Origin: an uncultured Pseudomonadales bacterium
GTDB taxonomy: Bacteria > Pseudomonadota > Gammaproteobacteria > Pseudomonadales > Porticoccaceae
Direction: 5' to 3'
Length of the DNA stretch: 47,602 nucleotides
Assembly: GCA_905478975.1 (NCBI GenBank)
Contig: CAJQKW010000119.1
Coordinates: 1-47,602 of the forward strand
Position numbers and translations under genes: made by a program. The notes beneath the pieces are model-generated. The model made no database searches. It was given only the letters and a program-made list of their open reading frames with translations, and had not been told where the DNA came from. Positions 1 through 8,985 of this stretch are shown piece by piece; positions within the stretch are counted from its first letter, which is position 1; every line of letters begins with the position of its first letter.

Positions 1-738
1 GATATCCGCTTGGGGCTTGGTCTCACCGCCATAACCCGAATAGATCGCGAACGCACTGTGACTATTACCGCCGATGTGGACGCCAGTAAGGCCCAGAGTG
101 GTGCCGTAATTGAGGACTTAACCACGCAATTTATTCCACAATTATTAGCTCGCTATTCAGGGGTGAAATTTGGCTTGGGGGGCGCCAGTGAAGAAGAGCA
201 GACCTTAATGAATAGGATGATCCTGGGTTTTGTGGCGTCACTGTTTTTGATCTATGGTTTGCTGGCAGTTCCACTAAAGTCCTATGTGCAGCCTTTGGTG
301 ATTATGGCGGTTATTCCCTTTGGCTTTATTGGTGCGGTAGTGGGCCATGTTATTTTTGATGTCTCTATCAGCATGTTGTCGATTTTTGGATTGATTGCCC
401 TGGCCGGTGTGGTGGTCAATGACAGCCTGATTCTGGTGGAATTCGTCAATCGTGGCCGCGCCGATGAGTTGAGTATTGATGAGGCGCTTGCCGGGGCTGG
501 TAGGCAGCGCTTTAGGGCGATTTTGCTCACCACTATGACCACTTTTGTGGGGCTGCTACCGATGTTGTTTGAAACCAGTTTGCAGGCGCAGTTTGTGATT
601 CCCATGGCGCTGTCACTGAGTTTCGGTATTGTCTTTGCTACCACTATTACACTGATTCTGATTCCCTGCCTCTATCGGGTTATCTACGATCTACGTGATT
701 CGAAACGCTTTGTTGAACCGGTGTTAGCGACTGATTAA
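1..738 (+). CDS. RND efflux transporter, C-terminal part (5' end outside window)
   Basis: The reading frame is open from base 1, so this is the last 245 residues of a gene that starts before the window. It shows the last membrane bundle of an RND pump: a transmembrane run near residues 77-100, an Ile/Phe/Gly-rich pair, then [18 protein letters not shown], which matches the conserved TM10-11 region of AcrB/MexB relatives, and a final hydrophobic helix with a short charged tail. The GVVVND form (rather than GLVVKNA) suggests a clade apart from classical HAE1 drug pumps, so the substrate is unknown. A hairpin follows the stop. Family assignment is firm; the substrate cannot be read from this fragment. 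Confidence 0.9.
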   Translation, partial: DIRLGLGLTAITRIDRERTVTITADVDASKAQSGAVIEDLTTQFIPQLLARYSGVKFGLGGASEEEQTLMNRMILGFVASLFLIYGLLAVPLKSYVQPLVIMAVIPFGFIGAVVGHVIFDVSISMLSIFGLIALAGVVVNDSLILVEFVNRGRADELSIDEALAGAGRQRFRAILLTTMTTFVGLLPMLFETSLQAQFVIPMALSLSFGIVFATTITLILIPCLYRVIYDLRDSKRFVEPVLATD

Positions 739-760
739 TCTGCCTATCCAAGCTATTTGA

Positions 761-783
761 AAAGCCTGCACAACGCGGGCTTT
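761..783 (+). terminator. Hairpin after the RND gene
   Basis: AAAGCCTGC and GCGGGCTTT pair (one mismatch) around a five-base loop, 22 bp after the RND stop codon. The T tract is only three bases, so this is a plausible but weak intrinsic terminator separating the pump gene from ribA. Confidence 0.45.
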
Positions 784-824
784 GCCGCTACAATACGCGG
801 CTGAATACTATCTTGGAGAAAACC

Positions 825-1421
825 GTGGCGCTTCGCTTTATCGAATCCTCAAAGTTGCCCACCCGCTGGGGCACCTTTGACATTCATGGTTTTGAAGACC
901 CCTTTAAAGGCAAAGAGCATATCGCCATCAGCATGGGTGACTGTGCCAGTGACGAACCGCTGCTGATTCGGATTCACTCTGAGTGTTTGACCGGCGATGC
1001 ACTGGGCAGTTTGCGCTGCGACTGTGGCGAACAGCTGCAAGAGGCGATGAAGCGGATTTCCGAAAAGGGCCGCGGCGCGATTCTCTATCTGCGCCAAGAG
1101 GGCCGAGGCATTGGTCTGGTGAATAAAATCCGCGCTTACAATCTTCAGGATCAGGGTGCTGACACTGTGGAAGCCAACGAGCGTTTAGGTTTTGGTGCTG
1201 ATATGCGTGATTATTCTATCTGCGCCTCGATGCTTGAGCATTTGGGTGCCATGGAAGTTCGCTTGATGACCAACAATCCCCGCAAGATTGACGCGTTAAA
1301 AGCCTTGGGTATCAATGTGGTTGAGCGTGAGCCGATTCAGGCTGATAGTAATCCCCATAATGTTCAATATCTGTCGACTAAGGCTGGCAAATTAGGCCAT
1401 CTATTTAAGGACGAAAAATGA
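825..1421 (+). CDS. ribA: GTP cyclohydrolase II
   Basis: Catalyses the first step of riboflavin synthesis, opening GTP to the diaminopyrimidine 5-phosphate with loss of formate and pyrophosphate. The protein carries the family's zinc-binding cysteines in [20 protein letters not shown], followed by [31 protein letters not shown] split over the GTP-binding and catalytic region, and [10 protein letters not shown] near the C-terminus. At 198 residues it has the length of stand-alone E. coli RibA, with no DHBP synthase fusion. I chose the GTG at 825 because GGAG lies six bases upstream (815-818) and the resulting N-terminus matches RibA; the TTG at 813 overlaps that ribosome site. The stop overlaps the hisF start by 4 nt, so the two are probably coupled. 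Confidence 0.95.
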   Translation: MALRFIESSKLPTRWGTFDIHGFEDPFKGKEHIAISMGDCASDEPLLIRIHSECLTGDALGSLRCDCGEQLQEAMKRISEKGRGAILYLRQEGRGIGLVNKIRAYNLQDQGADTVEANERLGFGADMRDYSICASMLEHLGAMEVRLMTNNPRKIDALKALGINVVEREPIQADSNPHNVQYLSTKAGKLGHLFKDEK

Positions 1422-2188
1422 GTCTGGCAAAACGTATTATTCCCTGTCTCGATGTGGATAAAGGCCGTGTTGTAAAAGGCGTGCAGTTTGTTGATATTCG
1501 CGATGCTGGAGATCCAGTTGAGGTGGCCCGTCGCTATAACGAGCAGGGTGCGGATGAGATTACCTTTCTTGATATTACCGCTAGCCATGAGGCGCGGGAT
1601 ACTACGCTGCATACGGTTGAGCGTATGGCCGGGCAGGTGTTTATTCCCTTGACGGTTGGCGGTGGTGTGCGTGAGTTGCAGGATATTCGCAATTTGTTGA
1701 ATGCCGGTGCTGACAAGGTGGCGATTAATTCGGCGGCGATTCACAACCCGGAATTTGTCCGTGAAGCGGCCCAGCGTTTTGGCTCCCAGTGTATTGTGGT
1801 GGCGATTGATGCGAAGCAGGTTGAGCAGGGCGATGAGTCGCGCTGGGAAATCTTTACTCACGGTGGCCGCAAGCCTACTGGGATTAATGCGATTGAGTGG
1901 GCGGAGAAGATGACGGCCTATGGTGCCGGTGAGATTTTGCTGACGAGTATGGATCGCGATGGCACTAAGAATGGTTTTGATCTGGATCTGACGTCGCGGA
2001 TTAGCGATGCGGTAAATGTGCCGGTCATCGCCTCTGGTGGTGTGGGCAATCTACAGCATCTGGTGGATGGTATTGTTCTGGGCAAGGCTGATGCGGTGTT
2101 GGCGGCGAGTATTTTTCACTTTGGTGAGCATACGGTGCCTGAGGCGAAGCGTTATATGGCAGAGCGTGGGGTTTCGGTGCGGCTCTGA
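1418..2188 (+). CDS. hisF: Imidazole glycerol phosphate synthase, cyclase subunit
   Basis: HisF is the (beta/alpha)8 half of the HisH-HisF enzyme that closes the imidazole ring in histidine synthesis and releases AICAR. The 256-residue protein shows the N-terminal IIPCLDVD with the catalytic Asp12, the second catalytic Asp131 in VVAIDAKQ, the phosphate-binding TVGGGVR and the GRKPTGI and IASGGVG loops. It overlaps ribA by four bases (ATGA). It is last in this small block, away from hisH and hisA, which are not in the window. Assignment is secure. Confidence 0.97.
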   Translation: MSLAKRIIPCLDVDKGRVVKGVQFVDIRDAGDPVEVARRYNEQGADEITFLDITASHEARDTTLHTVERMAGQVFIPLTVGGGVRELQDIRNLLNAGADKVAINSAAIHNPEFVREAAQRFGSQCIVVAIDAKQVEQGDESRWEIFTHGGRKPTGINAIEWAEKMTAYGAGEILLTSMDRDGTKNGFDLDLTSRISDAVNVPVIASGGVGNLQHLVDGIVLGKADAVLAASIFHFGEHTVPEAKRYMAERGVSVRL

Positions 2189-2649
2189 TTTCTTGCCCGG
2201 GGTCTATCTGAGTTATCGCGGTACCTTTTTTGTCATCCCGAGCGTAGCCGAGGGGTCTCATGCAGTCCACTCGGAAATCCTTCGATTGCGCCTAGTACAT
2301 GAATCTAGTCGATTGTCATTTTGACATAACGCAGTGACGAGAGATCTTTGGTTCGTTTTTGGCGGCTAAGTTGAGTGCCGGGTGCGAATAGACCCTGACC
2401 ATACCCTTGCGATCGGTCCCATGGATGCCATGATTTTCAGCGTTCGCACAACTCGCTGGCGCTCAGACAAGTGCTCTCTTCTTCTGAAAATAATGGCACC
2501 CATAAGCGGGCCCTGATTGATCGCAAGGGTATGCCCAGGGTCTATCTGGATTATTGCGGTACAGACGTGAAACTGGTTCTGCTATCGCTACACCTTACTG
2601 ATCATCCCGAGCGCAGCCGAGGGACCTCCCAGCAGGATTGCTCCGACGC
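2189..2649. repeat. 461-bp repeat-rich intergenic region
   Basis: No convincing gene lies here. It holds two copies of a tract: GCCCGGGGTCTATCTG at 2195 and GCCCAGGGTCTATCTG at 2533, each continuing to a GCGGTAC end (2195-2224 and 2533-2562) and each followed shortly by a TCATCCCGAGCG repeat (about 2230-2258 and 2599-2628). Between them sits a long inverted repeat (2391-2542). After the first TCATCCCGAGCG copy, a degraded inverted partner (AATCCTTCGATTGCGCCT, 2276-2293) is visible. The gap separates two convergent genes. Confidence 0.75.
2391..2542. repeat. Long imperfect inverted repeat (about 50-nt arms)
   Basis: The left arm 2391-2440 and right arm 2484-2542 are complementary over three blocks: GACCCTG, CATACCCTTGCGATC and ATGG-TGCCAT-ATTTTCAG, with a nine-base insertion in the right arm and few mismatches. 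The 43-base loop can form a smaller hairpin of its own (CAGCG 2438-2442 with CGCTG 2454-2458). In RNA this would be a very stable rod. It looks like a non-coding palindromic element rather than a simple terminator, as it has no T tract. Confidence 0.7.
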
Positions 2650-3735
2650 CTAAATTTGCTCCAGTGGCACATAGTCAATATCAAATCCAAAACAGCGTGG
2701 CGCAACCACCTTCAACGCGTTCTCCGAGCGATAAAAATCCGGACAGCCAACGGCAAAAACCGCGACTCTTTGCCCATACCGCAGGCGTTCTGCATTAATT
2801 GGCGCAGAGGTTTCATAGTCAACAATGACAATCAGATCCGGTACGCTGGCCACTACCTTATCGCCCTGACGAGCAAGCAGGTATTCATTTTTAATGCTTA
2901 CTTTTAGTGGTTTTTCGTCGCTACTAAAGGCTTCAATAACCGCTTCGCCAATATCGTAACCACCGACAATGCGAGTTGCCTTATCAGTTATTTTTCCAGC
3001 GAAAATCAGTCGGCATTCACCGTAAATTGAATCGCTAAATAATGTCTGTAATGGTTCGAGCATATCCCTGGCGGAGCCGCGATTTTCTCGCAGGGTCTGC
3101 CCCAGCTTAATCGAGAATGAGAGGGTGCCGGGAATAATTGATCGCTTCAGTTCAAGCCCGCTCATGGGGTGCTCGGCGGTGGTGATCATGCCACCTGCAG
3201 CTATCGCAAGACTGCGGATATGGCGTTCATAGACCTCAGTTGTCTTGGTCGAGAAGGCTGTGATATTGCCATCATAATCAAGGGCAACCGCGGGAGTGGG
3301 TTTAACCCCGGCGATGGCATAACTCATCATTTGTGCTTCCGGTAGGGCTCTGCCCATACCGTCGCCGTCGATAACGGGTATTCCTCTACCTGCTGCTGCT
3401 GCAATCGGGATCAATGAATTGCCACCGCCAATTTCAAAAGAGGCAACTGCGTCGATCTGTCGACCAACCTGCTGCTCAAAGGCTCTCAATGTATTAGCTG
3501 CTTCATCAATAGAGGGGAGTAGCTCCAAGCTAACCGTGGGTGCGCCCACGGCGCCAATGGCCACTACATAGGCATCATCGCTGACATCATCTGGCTGGAT
3601 AATCTCGACAGGCCCAAACTGTTTGACCGCCTGCTCGGTAATTAATCGTGGGACATAGGGATCACCACCACCACCGGTGGCTAAAAAAACCGAACCCAGT
3701 GCGAGGTCTTCTAAGTGTTTAAGTTCGATTTTCAT
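2650..3735 (-). CDS. DUF917 / S-methyl-thiohydantoin desulfurase-domain protein
   Basis: The 361-residue protein has the hallmarks of the DUF917 (S-Me-THD) family: an N-terminal LALGSVFLATGGGGDPYV, the central SFEIGGGNSLIPI and PVIDGDGMGRALPEAQM, and a C-terminal small domain ending in a Cys-Pro motif (AVGCPDFYRSENALKVVAPRCFG). Members of this family are encoded beside HyuA-type hydantoinases and NCS1 permeases, exactly as here. The start codon overlaps the upstream HyuA stop by four bases, so the two proteins are probably made together and may form one enzyme. The Pfam name implies sulfur removal from thiohydantoins, but the substrate of this copy is not shown by the sequence. Last gene of the leftward operon. 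Confidence 0.88.
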   Translation of the reverse strand: MKIELKHLEDLALGSVFLATGGGGDPYVPRLITEQAVKQFGPVEIIQPDDVSDDAYVVAIGAVGAPTVSLELLPSIDEAANTLRAFEQQVGRQIDAVASFEIGGGNSLIPIAAAAGRGIPVIDGDGMGRALPEAQMMSYAIAGVKPTPAVALDYDGNITAFSTKTTEVYERHIRSLAIAAGGMITTAEHPMSGLELKRSIIPGTLSFSIKLGQTLRENRGSARDMLEPLQTLFSDSIYGECRLIFAGKITDKATRIVGGYDIGEAVIEAFSSDEKPLKVSIKNEYLLARQGDKVVASVPDLIVIVDYETSAPINAERLRYGQRVAVFAVGCPDFYRSENALKVVAPRCFGFDIDYVPLEQI

Positions 3736-5312
3736 ACCAAAGCCTCACTATTGTTATTGGCAGTTGCCGATATGGAGGCGGTTAATTCACCGATCACTTT
3801 GACGCGAATACAGGTGCTGGATTCATCCATATAGGGCACAGGTGTTTCTTCAATGTCCACGGTGCGCAGAGTCTTCGCGTCAGCGCCGGCGTCTATAGCC
3901 CGTTGCACAGCAATCTGGGTAACCTGTTTGATAGCCTCTTTTCGAGGTAAGGTTCTGTAGGAGACCATTTGCTCTGCTTCGCCGCCAATCTGAGCAATGG
4001 CGGCGCCAATTGCGTTGGCGACACCTGCATGTTCTGGTCGGTGAATATTGGATACAGCCTGGAGTCCGTCGGTCACCAGCACTGCGCCACCGCCCACTAG
4101 GATCACGGGCATGGGTTTTCCGCCGGGCTTCATCATATCGATATTACTGTCGAGCATGGTATGTAGGGTTGCCTGGGCGTTACTAATAGTCTCTGGGGCA
4201 ATATGCGTAATCTTACTTTTGTCGCCAATATCGGCATTGCCACTGGCGACTAAAATATCGGTTGTGGTTAACGTCTCACCACCAAACACCAAGCCTTCGG
4301 TCACCAGTCGATGGCCCACTGACTGGGGGCCTATTGAGCTGCCATCGGCGGAGACAATACTGCCGCCGCCCAAGCCGATCGCCAGAATATCGGGCATACG
4401 AAAATTGGTGCGCACGCCGCCGATTTTAATAATTACATTGGATTCCCGCGGGAAGCCATTTTGCAGTACACCAATATCGGAGGTAGTGCCGCCAATATCC
4501 ACCACTACGGCGTCTTTTAATCCGGTAAGCTTATAGGCACCACGAAGGGAGTTGGTTGGACCTGATGCAAAGGTCAATGCCGGGTAGGAGCGGACAAAAT
4601 CAGCGCTCATCAATGTGCCATCATTTTGGCTGACATAGACCGGACAGTGCAGCTGGCGCTTTTTTAATGCGCCTAAAAATGAACTGACCACTTTGTCGGC
4701 AAAGGGCAGTAGTGTGGTGTTGAGGATAGCGGCATTTTCACGCTCCATTAAACCCAGGCGACCAAAGCTATGGGAGAGAGTGATCTTCGCGTTGGGGATA
4801 GCCTCAAGGATTTTACTGGCTACCTGTTTTTCCGGTTCCGCATTGATCGGTGAAAATGCTGAGGCAATAGCGATGTTTTTAACACCGCTTTTAAGCATAC
4901 TTTGAATCATGCGTTCAACTTCAGCATCGTCTATATCCGCCAGGGACCAGCCATCGTATAGATAGCCGCCGTGGAGCATATGGGTTTCGCTGTCGAGAGC
5001 GTCTTTTAGGTCTTGGGGCCAATCCAACATAGGTGGCAACCCATTACCTGATGGCAGGCCGATGCGCACGGCGGCAATCTGGGCCAGCTCGCGGCGCTCA
5101 ATAATGGCATTGGTAAACTGAGTGGTGCCGATCATTACAGTCTCTATCTCAGACTGGGCTATACCACTGTCGTCTAAAATTACATCTAGGGCATTGGTGA
5201 TGCCACTGATAACGTCGGCGGATGTCAGTGCTTTAGTTGAAGCTAAAACTTTATCGCCTTGCAGTATAACTGCATCTGTGTGGGTGCCGCCCACATCAAT
5301 TCCAATTCTCAA
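3732..5312 (-). CDS. Hydantoinase/oxoprolinase family protein (HyuA-like)
   Basis: An ASKHA-fold, ATP-using ring-opening enzyme candidate. The N-terminus MRIGIDVGGTHTDAVIL and the later AVVVDIGGTTSDIGVL are the two phosphate-binding segments; IGTTQFTNAIIERR, FASGPTNSLRGA and AIGLGGGSI are further family motifs. At 526 residues it is shorter than classical HyuA (about 680-720) and matches the compact form found with DUF917 proteins. The start is TTG at 5312, chosen because the conserved N-terminus begins there and AGAGG lies eight bases upstream, overlapping the permease stop; the gap is 11 bp. Likely acts with the downstream DUF917 protein on an imported hydantoin-like ring. No HyuB partner is present, which argues against a classical N-methylhydantoinase or 5-oxoprolinase. 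Confidence 0.88.
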   Translation of the reverse strand: MRIGIDVGGTHTDAVILQGDKVLASTKALTSADVISGITNALDVILDDSGIAQSEIETVMIGTTQFTNAIIERRELAQIAAVRIGLPSGNGLPPMLDWPQDLKDALDSETHMLHGGYLYDGWSLADIDDAEVERMIQSMLKSGVKNIAIASAFSPINAEPEKQVASKILEAIPNAKITLSHSFGRLGLMERENAAILNTTLLPFADKVVSSFLGALKKRQLHCPVYVSQNDGTLMSADFVRSYPALTFASGPTNSLRGAYKLTGLKDAVVVDIGGTTSDIGVLQNGFPRESNVIIKIGGVRTNFRMPDILAIGLGGGSIVSADGSSIGPQSVGHRLVTEGLVFGGETLTTTDILVASGNADIGDKSKITHIAPETISNAQATLHTMLDSNIDMMKPGGKPMPVILVGGGAVLVTDGLQAVSNIHRPEHAGVANAIGAAIAQIGGEAEQMVSYRTLPRKEAIKQVTQIAVQRAIDAGADAKTLRTVDIEETPVPYMDESSTCIRVKVIGELTASISATANNNSEALV

Positions 5313-5323
5313 TGTCTTCGCCT

Positions 5324-6625
5324 CTAAGAGTTCGTTTTACTGTGCTTAGTACTGTGCTTGGAACTGCGTTCATTCCAAGATAAGGCGGTATAAACAATGG
5401 CAGCAAGTATGATTGCATCGATCGCGGCTATACCTGATGGGGTGGCAATCAACCCTTTGGTACTTAATACCGCAAAAGTGGCACTGATTACCCAGGCAAT
5501 AAAGCCTTTGGGGGCTATAGCGCGATTGTCCGCTAGGGACTCAATGTTATAGGCCTGGGGGCGGATAAACAGGTAGTCGCTAATAATAATGCCGGCAACC
5601 GGAACAAAAATAATCGACAGATAAAAGATAAAGGTAATAAAGTTATCCAACAGATTGAGTAGAGCAACAAAGATGCCGAGCAAGCCGAGGCCTATAGTCA
5701 CAGCAGTGCTATTTAATTTTGGGAAGGTCGCTGTGGTGCCGAGTACGGCGCTGTAAAGATTGAGTGAGTTGAGCACCCAAGTTCCGGCAATCACAATAAT
5801 CGAGGCGCCTATACCTAAGCCCAGGTCAATCATGATATCTAAGATGTCGGCCTTTCCTGACGTAGCCCCTGCTAGACCGGCAGAGCCCATCACGACTAAT
5901 TGCACAACAACATAGGAAATAAAAGCGATATAAATCGCGCTGGACCAATGTTTAACAAAGCGGGTTATATCCGGCAGAATAATCGCGCCGATAATGATGG
6001 CACCCACTACTGCTGAGATGCCGTCACCTAATGTCAGTGTCGCGACCTTTTGGGTAGCAAGAATTTGTTCAAATGATTTTTCGCTTAGCGCAGAGTAACC
6101 GAGCAATAGGGTGACTCCAGCCAAAACTGGCACCATCAAAGTGGCCAACCAGTTGATTGCTTTAAAGCCAATCACCGTGGTTAATGTCATGCAGAAGCTG
6201 GCAATAATGGCCAGAGTTAAAGGTGCTATTCCGAGGTTAAATACATCTATCGCTAAGCGCGAGACGGCGTCGCCGAATAAATTAATATTCAAGCCGAACC
6301 AGCCGAGCAGGGAAATAGTAAAGGCGATATTTACCACACTGGCGCCTTTGTCGCCAAAGGCTACGCGCACTAGCAGGTAAGAGCTCATGCGAGTGCGGGC
6401 ACCAATCACGCCCATCACGCCACCAATAGCAAAAATAATAATCGAGCCGATAACTAGGGCCCAGAAAGCCTGTATGGGCTCGAGGGCTTGATAGACCTCA
6501 AGACCGGTAATAAACGTCGGTAACGAAAAGGCCACCATGGCCCCGACTGCTGCTACTCGGGGCCATGGTACCAATTGGTTGTCGCTTATTTTTACTGCGG
6601 AAAACTCATTGAGTTCCTGTTTCAT
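5324..6625 (-). CDS. NCS1-type permease (CodB-like cytosine/purine/hydantoin permease)
   Basis: A 433-residue inner-membrane protein with about twelve hydrophobic segments. It opens with a short cytoplasmic tail and VPWPRVAAVGAMVAFSLPTF, followed by GVMGVIGARTRMSSYLLVRVAFG, typical of the CodB branch of the NCS1 family, and LGWFGLNINLFG in the substrate region. NCS1 carriers move cytosine, purines, allantoin or hydantoins with H+ or Na+. It sits between the TonB receptor (60 bp upstream) and the HyuA-like gene (11 bp downstream) on the same strand, so its most likely cargo is the compound the two enzymes attack. The C-terminal tail is Ser/Lys/His rich. Confidence 0.9.
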   Translation of the reverse strand: MKQELNEFSAVKISDNQLVPWPRVAAVGAMVAFSLPTFITGLEVYQALEPIQAFWALVIGSIIIFAIGGVMGVIGARTRMSSYLLVRVAFGDKGASVVNIAFTISLLGWFGLNINLFGDAVSRLAIDVFNLGIAPLTLAIIASFCMTLTTVIGFKAINWLATLMVPVLAGVTLLLGYSALSEKSFEQILATQKVATLTLGDGISAVVGAIIIGAIILPDITRFVKHWSSAIYIAFISYVVVQLVVMGSAGLAGATSGKADILDIMIDLGLGIGASIIVIAGTWVLNSLNLYSAVLGTTATFPKLNSTAVTIGLGLLGIFVALLNLLDNFITFIFYLSIIFVPVAGIIISDYLFIRPQAYNIESLADNRAIAPKGFIAWVISATFAVLSTKGLIATPSGIAAIDAIILAAIVYTALSWNERSSKHSTKHSKTNS

Positions 6626-6685
6626 AGCTGAGGGCTATTTAACAAGAGGCTACTTCGCAGTATCAAATCACGACAGATTAAGGGT

Positions 6686-8812
6686 TTAAAAGTCATAGTT
6701 GAATTCAACACCATAGCTCGATCCGGTGTTCGGGAATCGACCCATAGAGACAACAGCGTTGCCCATGAAGACTAAATCTTCAACTTGACGTTCATCAGTC
6801 AGGTTGTCGGCAAAGACTGTCGCTGACCAGCCATCGGCCTCAACTGTGGCTCTCAGATTCAAAAATGTCTGTTTGGAGGATTCGATCTCAGGCACATCAA
6901 AGCTAAAGATTCTCGGTCCAGTGTGATTAACATCAGCACGCAGAACCAGATTCATTGCCGATGACATTTCATGCTCATATTCGGCAACCGCATTGAGGTT
7001 GTAGTCGGCGACATGGGGTAGCGAAGAGCCAATTAGATCAGCACGCTCACCAAAGGCTTCAATATCGGAATCGATCTTACCGCCATTGACCATCAACATT
7101 AGGTTGTCGCTAGCCTGAACAGCCAGTTCAAATTCAATACCCTGAGTGCTGACATCATCAACCGAGATATTTTCCAGGGTAAAGGTATTGCCATTGAAGC
7201 GCGTGACCTGTGCGTCTTCTTGGTCAATGCTGAATACCGCGACATTTAAAGTGCCAAGACCATTCATAATCGTGGTTTTAAAACCTAACTCAAGGCTGTC
7301 AGAGAGCTCCTTGTTAAAGGTGCGGCTGATATCCGGATGCGGCTCATTGAAACCACCGCTGCGGAAGCCTCGGGAAAAGCCTGCATAGATCAGAGTGTCG
7401 GCATCCATTTGATAGGCTAGAGACAGTTTTGGCTGCACTTCAGAGAAAGTCTTCTCTTCATAAGTGCTTTCGATAAAGCGTGAGTCAAAAGACTCTCGTT
7501 CATCTCTGTCATAACGGATTGCAGCGGTCACTTCGAGCTGCTCGGTGAGATCATAGTTAAGCTGAGTTGATAGAGCCCATGCATCACTGCTGTTGTCATC
7601 TAAAATACTAAATACGACTGTACTTGGGTCAAAGTCAGACCGGGTCATGGCCTGATTGCCTACTGCGTCGTCGTAGTTGTGGTACTCACTATCACGGGTG
7701 CGATCCTGCATAAAGGCGGCCACAGCCCAGCGCAAACGAGTATCATCGTTAGACTTTAGACGCGCTTCGAAGGTGGTTGATTCAACCTTCAAAATATTTT
7801 CCTGAGCACCAGCATAATGGAAACCATCAAAATCACTTGGCTGACTAGAGTAGTCGGCATCGGAAAAACCGACCTGATCAGATTCACTGTAACCGGTCAC
7901 TAACTCAAGCGTTGAAGAGGCGAAGTCATGGGAGAATCTAGCACTGAATTCAGTGAGATCACGCTTATCCAGCCCCGGCACGTTGTGTTCAGTAGTCAGT
8001 GAGAAATCTTCAAAGCTAGCTGCATCAACAGCTTGATAGTAACCAATACCCGTTTCTGTATTGGTGACTCGGGCATTTAAATCTAACCTTGAGGTATCAG
8101 ACAGTTCGATATTTAGCGTACCAAATACTGAGCTCTCTTCATGGAAGTCAGCTTTTTCGTTGAGGAAGGTATTGCTAATCTGTCCATCGTAATCGCGGCT
8201 GTAAGCGCCGACGCGGAAGTAAACCTGGTCTTCAACCAGTGCGCCAGAGGCTACGCCAGAGACGCGCTTATCGCTGCCGCTGGCAAAAGAAGTGCTGACT
8301 CGCGCTTCAAAATCATTGGTTGGCTTCTTGGTGGTAATATTGACTGCACCACCAATAGCGCCGCGACCGTAGAGGGCGCCCTGAGCACCGCGCAGCACTT
8401 CGATTCGTTCGATATCAAATAGCTCTTGGTTCATAAATTCGAGATCGGAAGCGGTAATGCCGTCGACAACGAAGGCGATTGGGGCGTCACCCACCTGAGG
8501 TGTGATCAGTCCACGAATCTGGATGCGCGCTAGACCAGGACGGAAATTGCTCAGCTGGCTGAGGTTCGGTGTTAGGTCGGCGACATCGCGAAAGCTCTTG
8601 ATACCGGCGCGCTCAATTTGCGCGGCATTAAAGGTGGTGATAGATTCAGGAATTTCCTGAAGGCTCTCTTCGCGGCCACGAGCCGTAACTATGACTTCGT
8701 CTATGGCCGCCTCTAGTGCTTCCTCGGCAGCGGTTAGCTGTGCAGTTGCACCAAACAGCAATGTACTAGGCACAATTAAACCGGCCAAAAATTTGTTTAA
8801 GCGGTATGACAT
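6686..8812 (-). CDS. TonB-dependent outer-membrane receptor
   Basis: A 708-residue outer-membrane receptor. A signal peptide (about residues 1-29) is followed by the TonB box DEVIVTA (38-44), a plug domain with RIQIRGLITPQVGDAP and the usual VLRGAQGALYGRGAIGGAVNI near residue 145, and a beta-barrel with repeated aromatic-rich strands ending in Phe (EFNYDF). It resembles the iron-complex OMR group used by marine bacteria for many non-iron substrates. It is first in a leftward operon with an NCS1 permease and two ring-acting enzymes, so it probably brings their substrate across the outer membrane. A GGGAG ribosome site precedes the ATG. Confidence 0.93.
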   Translation of the reverse strand: MSYRLNKFLAGLIVPSTLLFGATAQLTAAEEALEAAIDEVIVTARGREESLQEIPESITTFNAAQIERAGIKSFRDVADLTPNLSQLSNFRPGLARIQIRGLITPQVGDAPIAFVVDGITASDLEFMNQELFDIERIEVLRGAQGALYGRGAIGGAVNITTKKPTNDFEARVSTSFASGSDKRVSGVASGALVEDQVYFRVGAYSRDYDGQISNTFLNEKADFHEESSVFGTLNIELSDTSRLDLNARVTNTETGIGYYQAVDAASFEDFSLTTEHNVPGLDKRDLTEFSARFSHDFASSTLELVTGYSESDQVGFSDADYSSQPSDFDGFHYAGAQENILKVESTTFEARLKSNDDTRLRWAVAAFMQDRTRDSEYHNYDDAVGNQAMTRSDFDPSTVVFSILDDNSSDAWALSTQLNYDLTEQLEVTAAIRYDRDERESFDSRFIESTYEEKTFSEVQPKLSLAYQMDADTLIYAGFSRGFRSGGFNEPHPDISRTFNKELSDSLELGFKTTIMNGLGTLNVAVFSIDQEDAQVTRFNGNTFTLENISVDDVSTQGIEFELAVQASDNLMLMVNGGKIDSDIEAFGERADLIGSSLPHVADYNLNAVAEYEHEMSSAMNLVLRADVNHTGPRIFSFDVPEIESSKQTFLNLRATVEADGWSATVFADNLTDERQVEDLVFMGNAVVSMGRFPNTGSSYGVEFNYDF

Positions 8813-8985
8813 GGTATTTACTCCCGGGGCAGTATTTAAGTAACTATTATTATTTTTTCCTTCTGCTGTAGTATATTACTGATCACGCAAAATACTTGAT
8901 TGAAGAAATGCCTTAAACAACGCCTAAATTTGGTTGCAGGTCACTGTTACAAAATTATATTTTTTAAACCCTTCATGGCCCGCCT
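8813..8985. promoter_or_regulatory. Divergent promoter region between TonB receptor and Lrp-type regulator
   Basis: Rightward: TTGCAG (8934-8939), a 16-base spacer and TATATT (8956-8961) lie 24 bp before the regulator's ATG. Leftward: TATACT (8875-8870 on the minus strand) makes a good -10, but its -35 is poor, which fits a promoter needing activation; it lies in the near-palindrome AGTATATTACT (8870-8880). The divergent layout suggests the Lrp-type protein controls the receptor operon. Predicted by eye only. Confidence 0.4.

Noticed and set aside
2471-2653. 60-residue open frame in the gap after hisF
   Set aside because: It runs through the inverted repeat and TCATCCCGAGCG repeat, has no ribosome site and no recognisable content.
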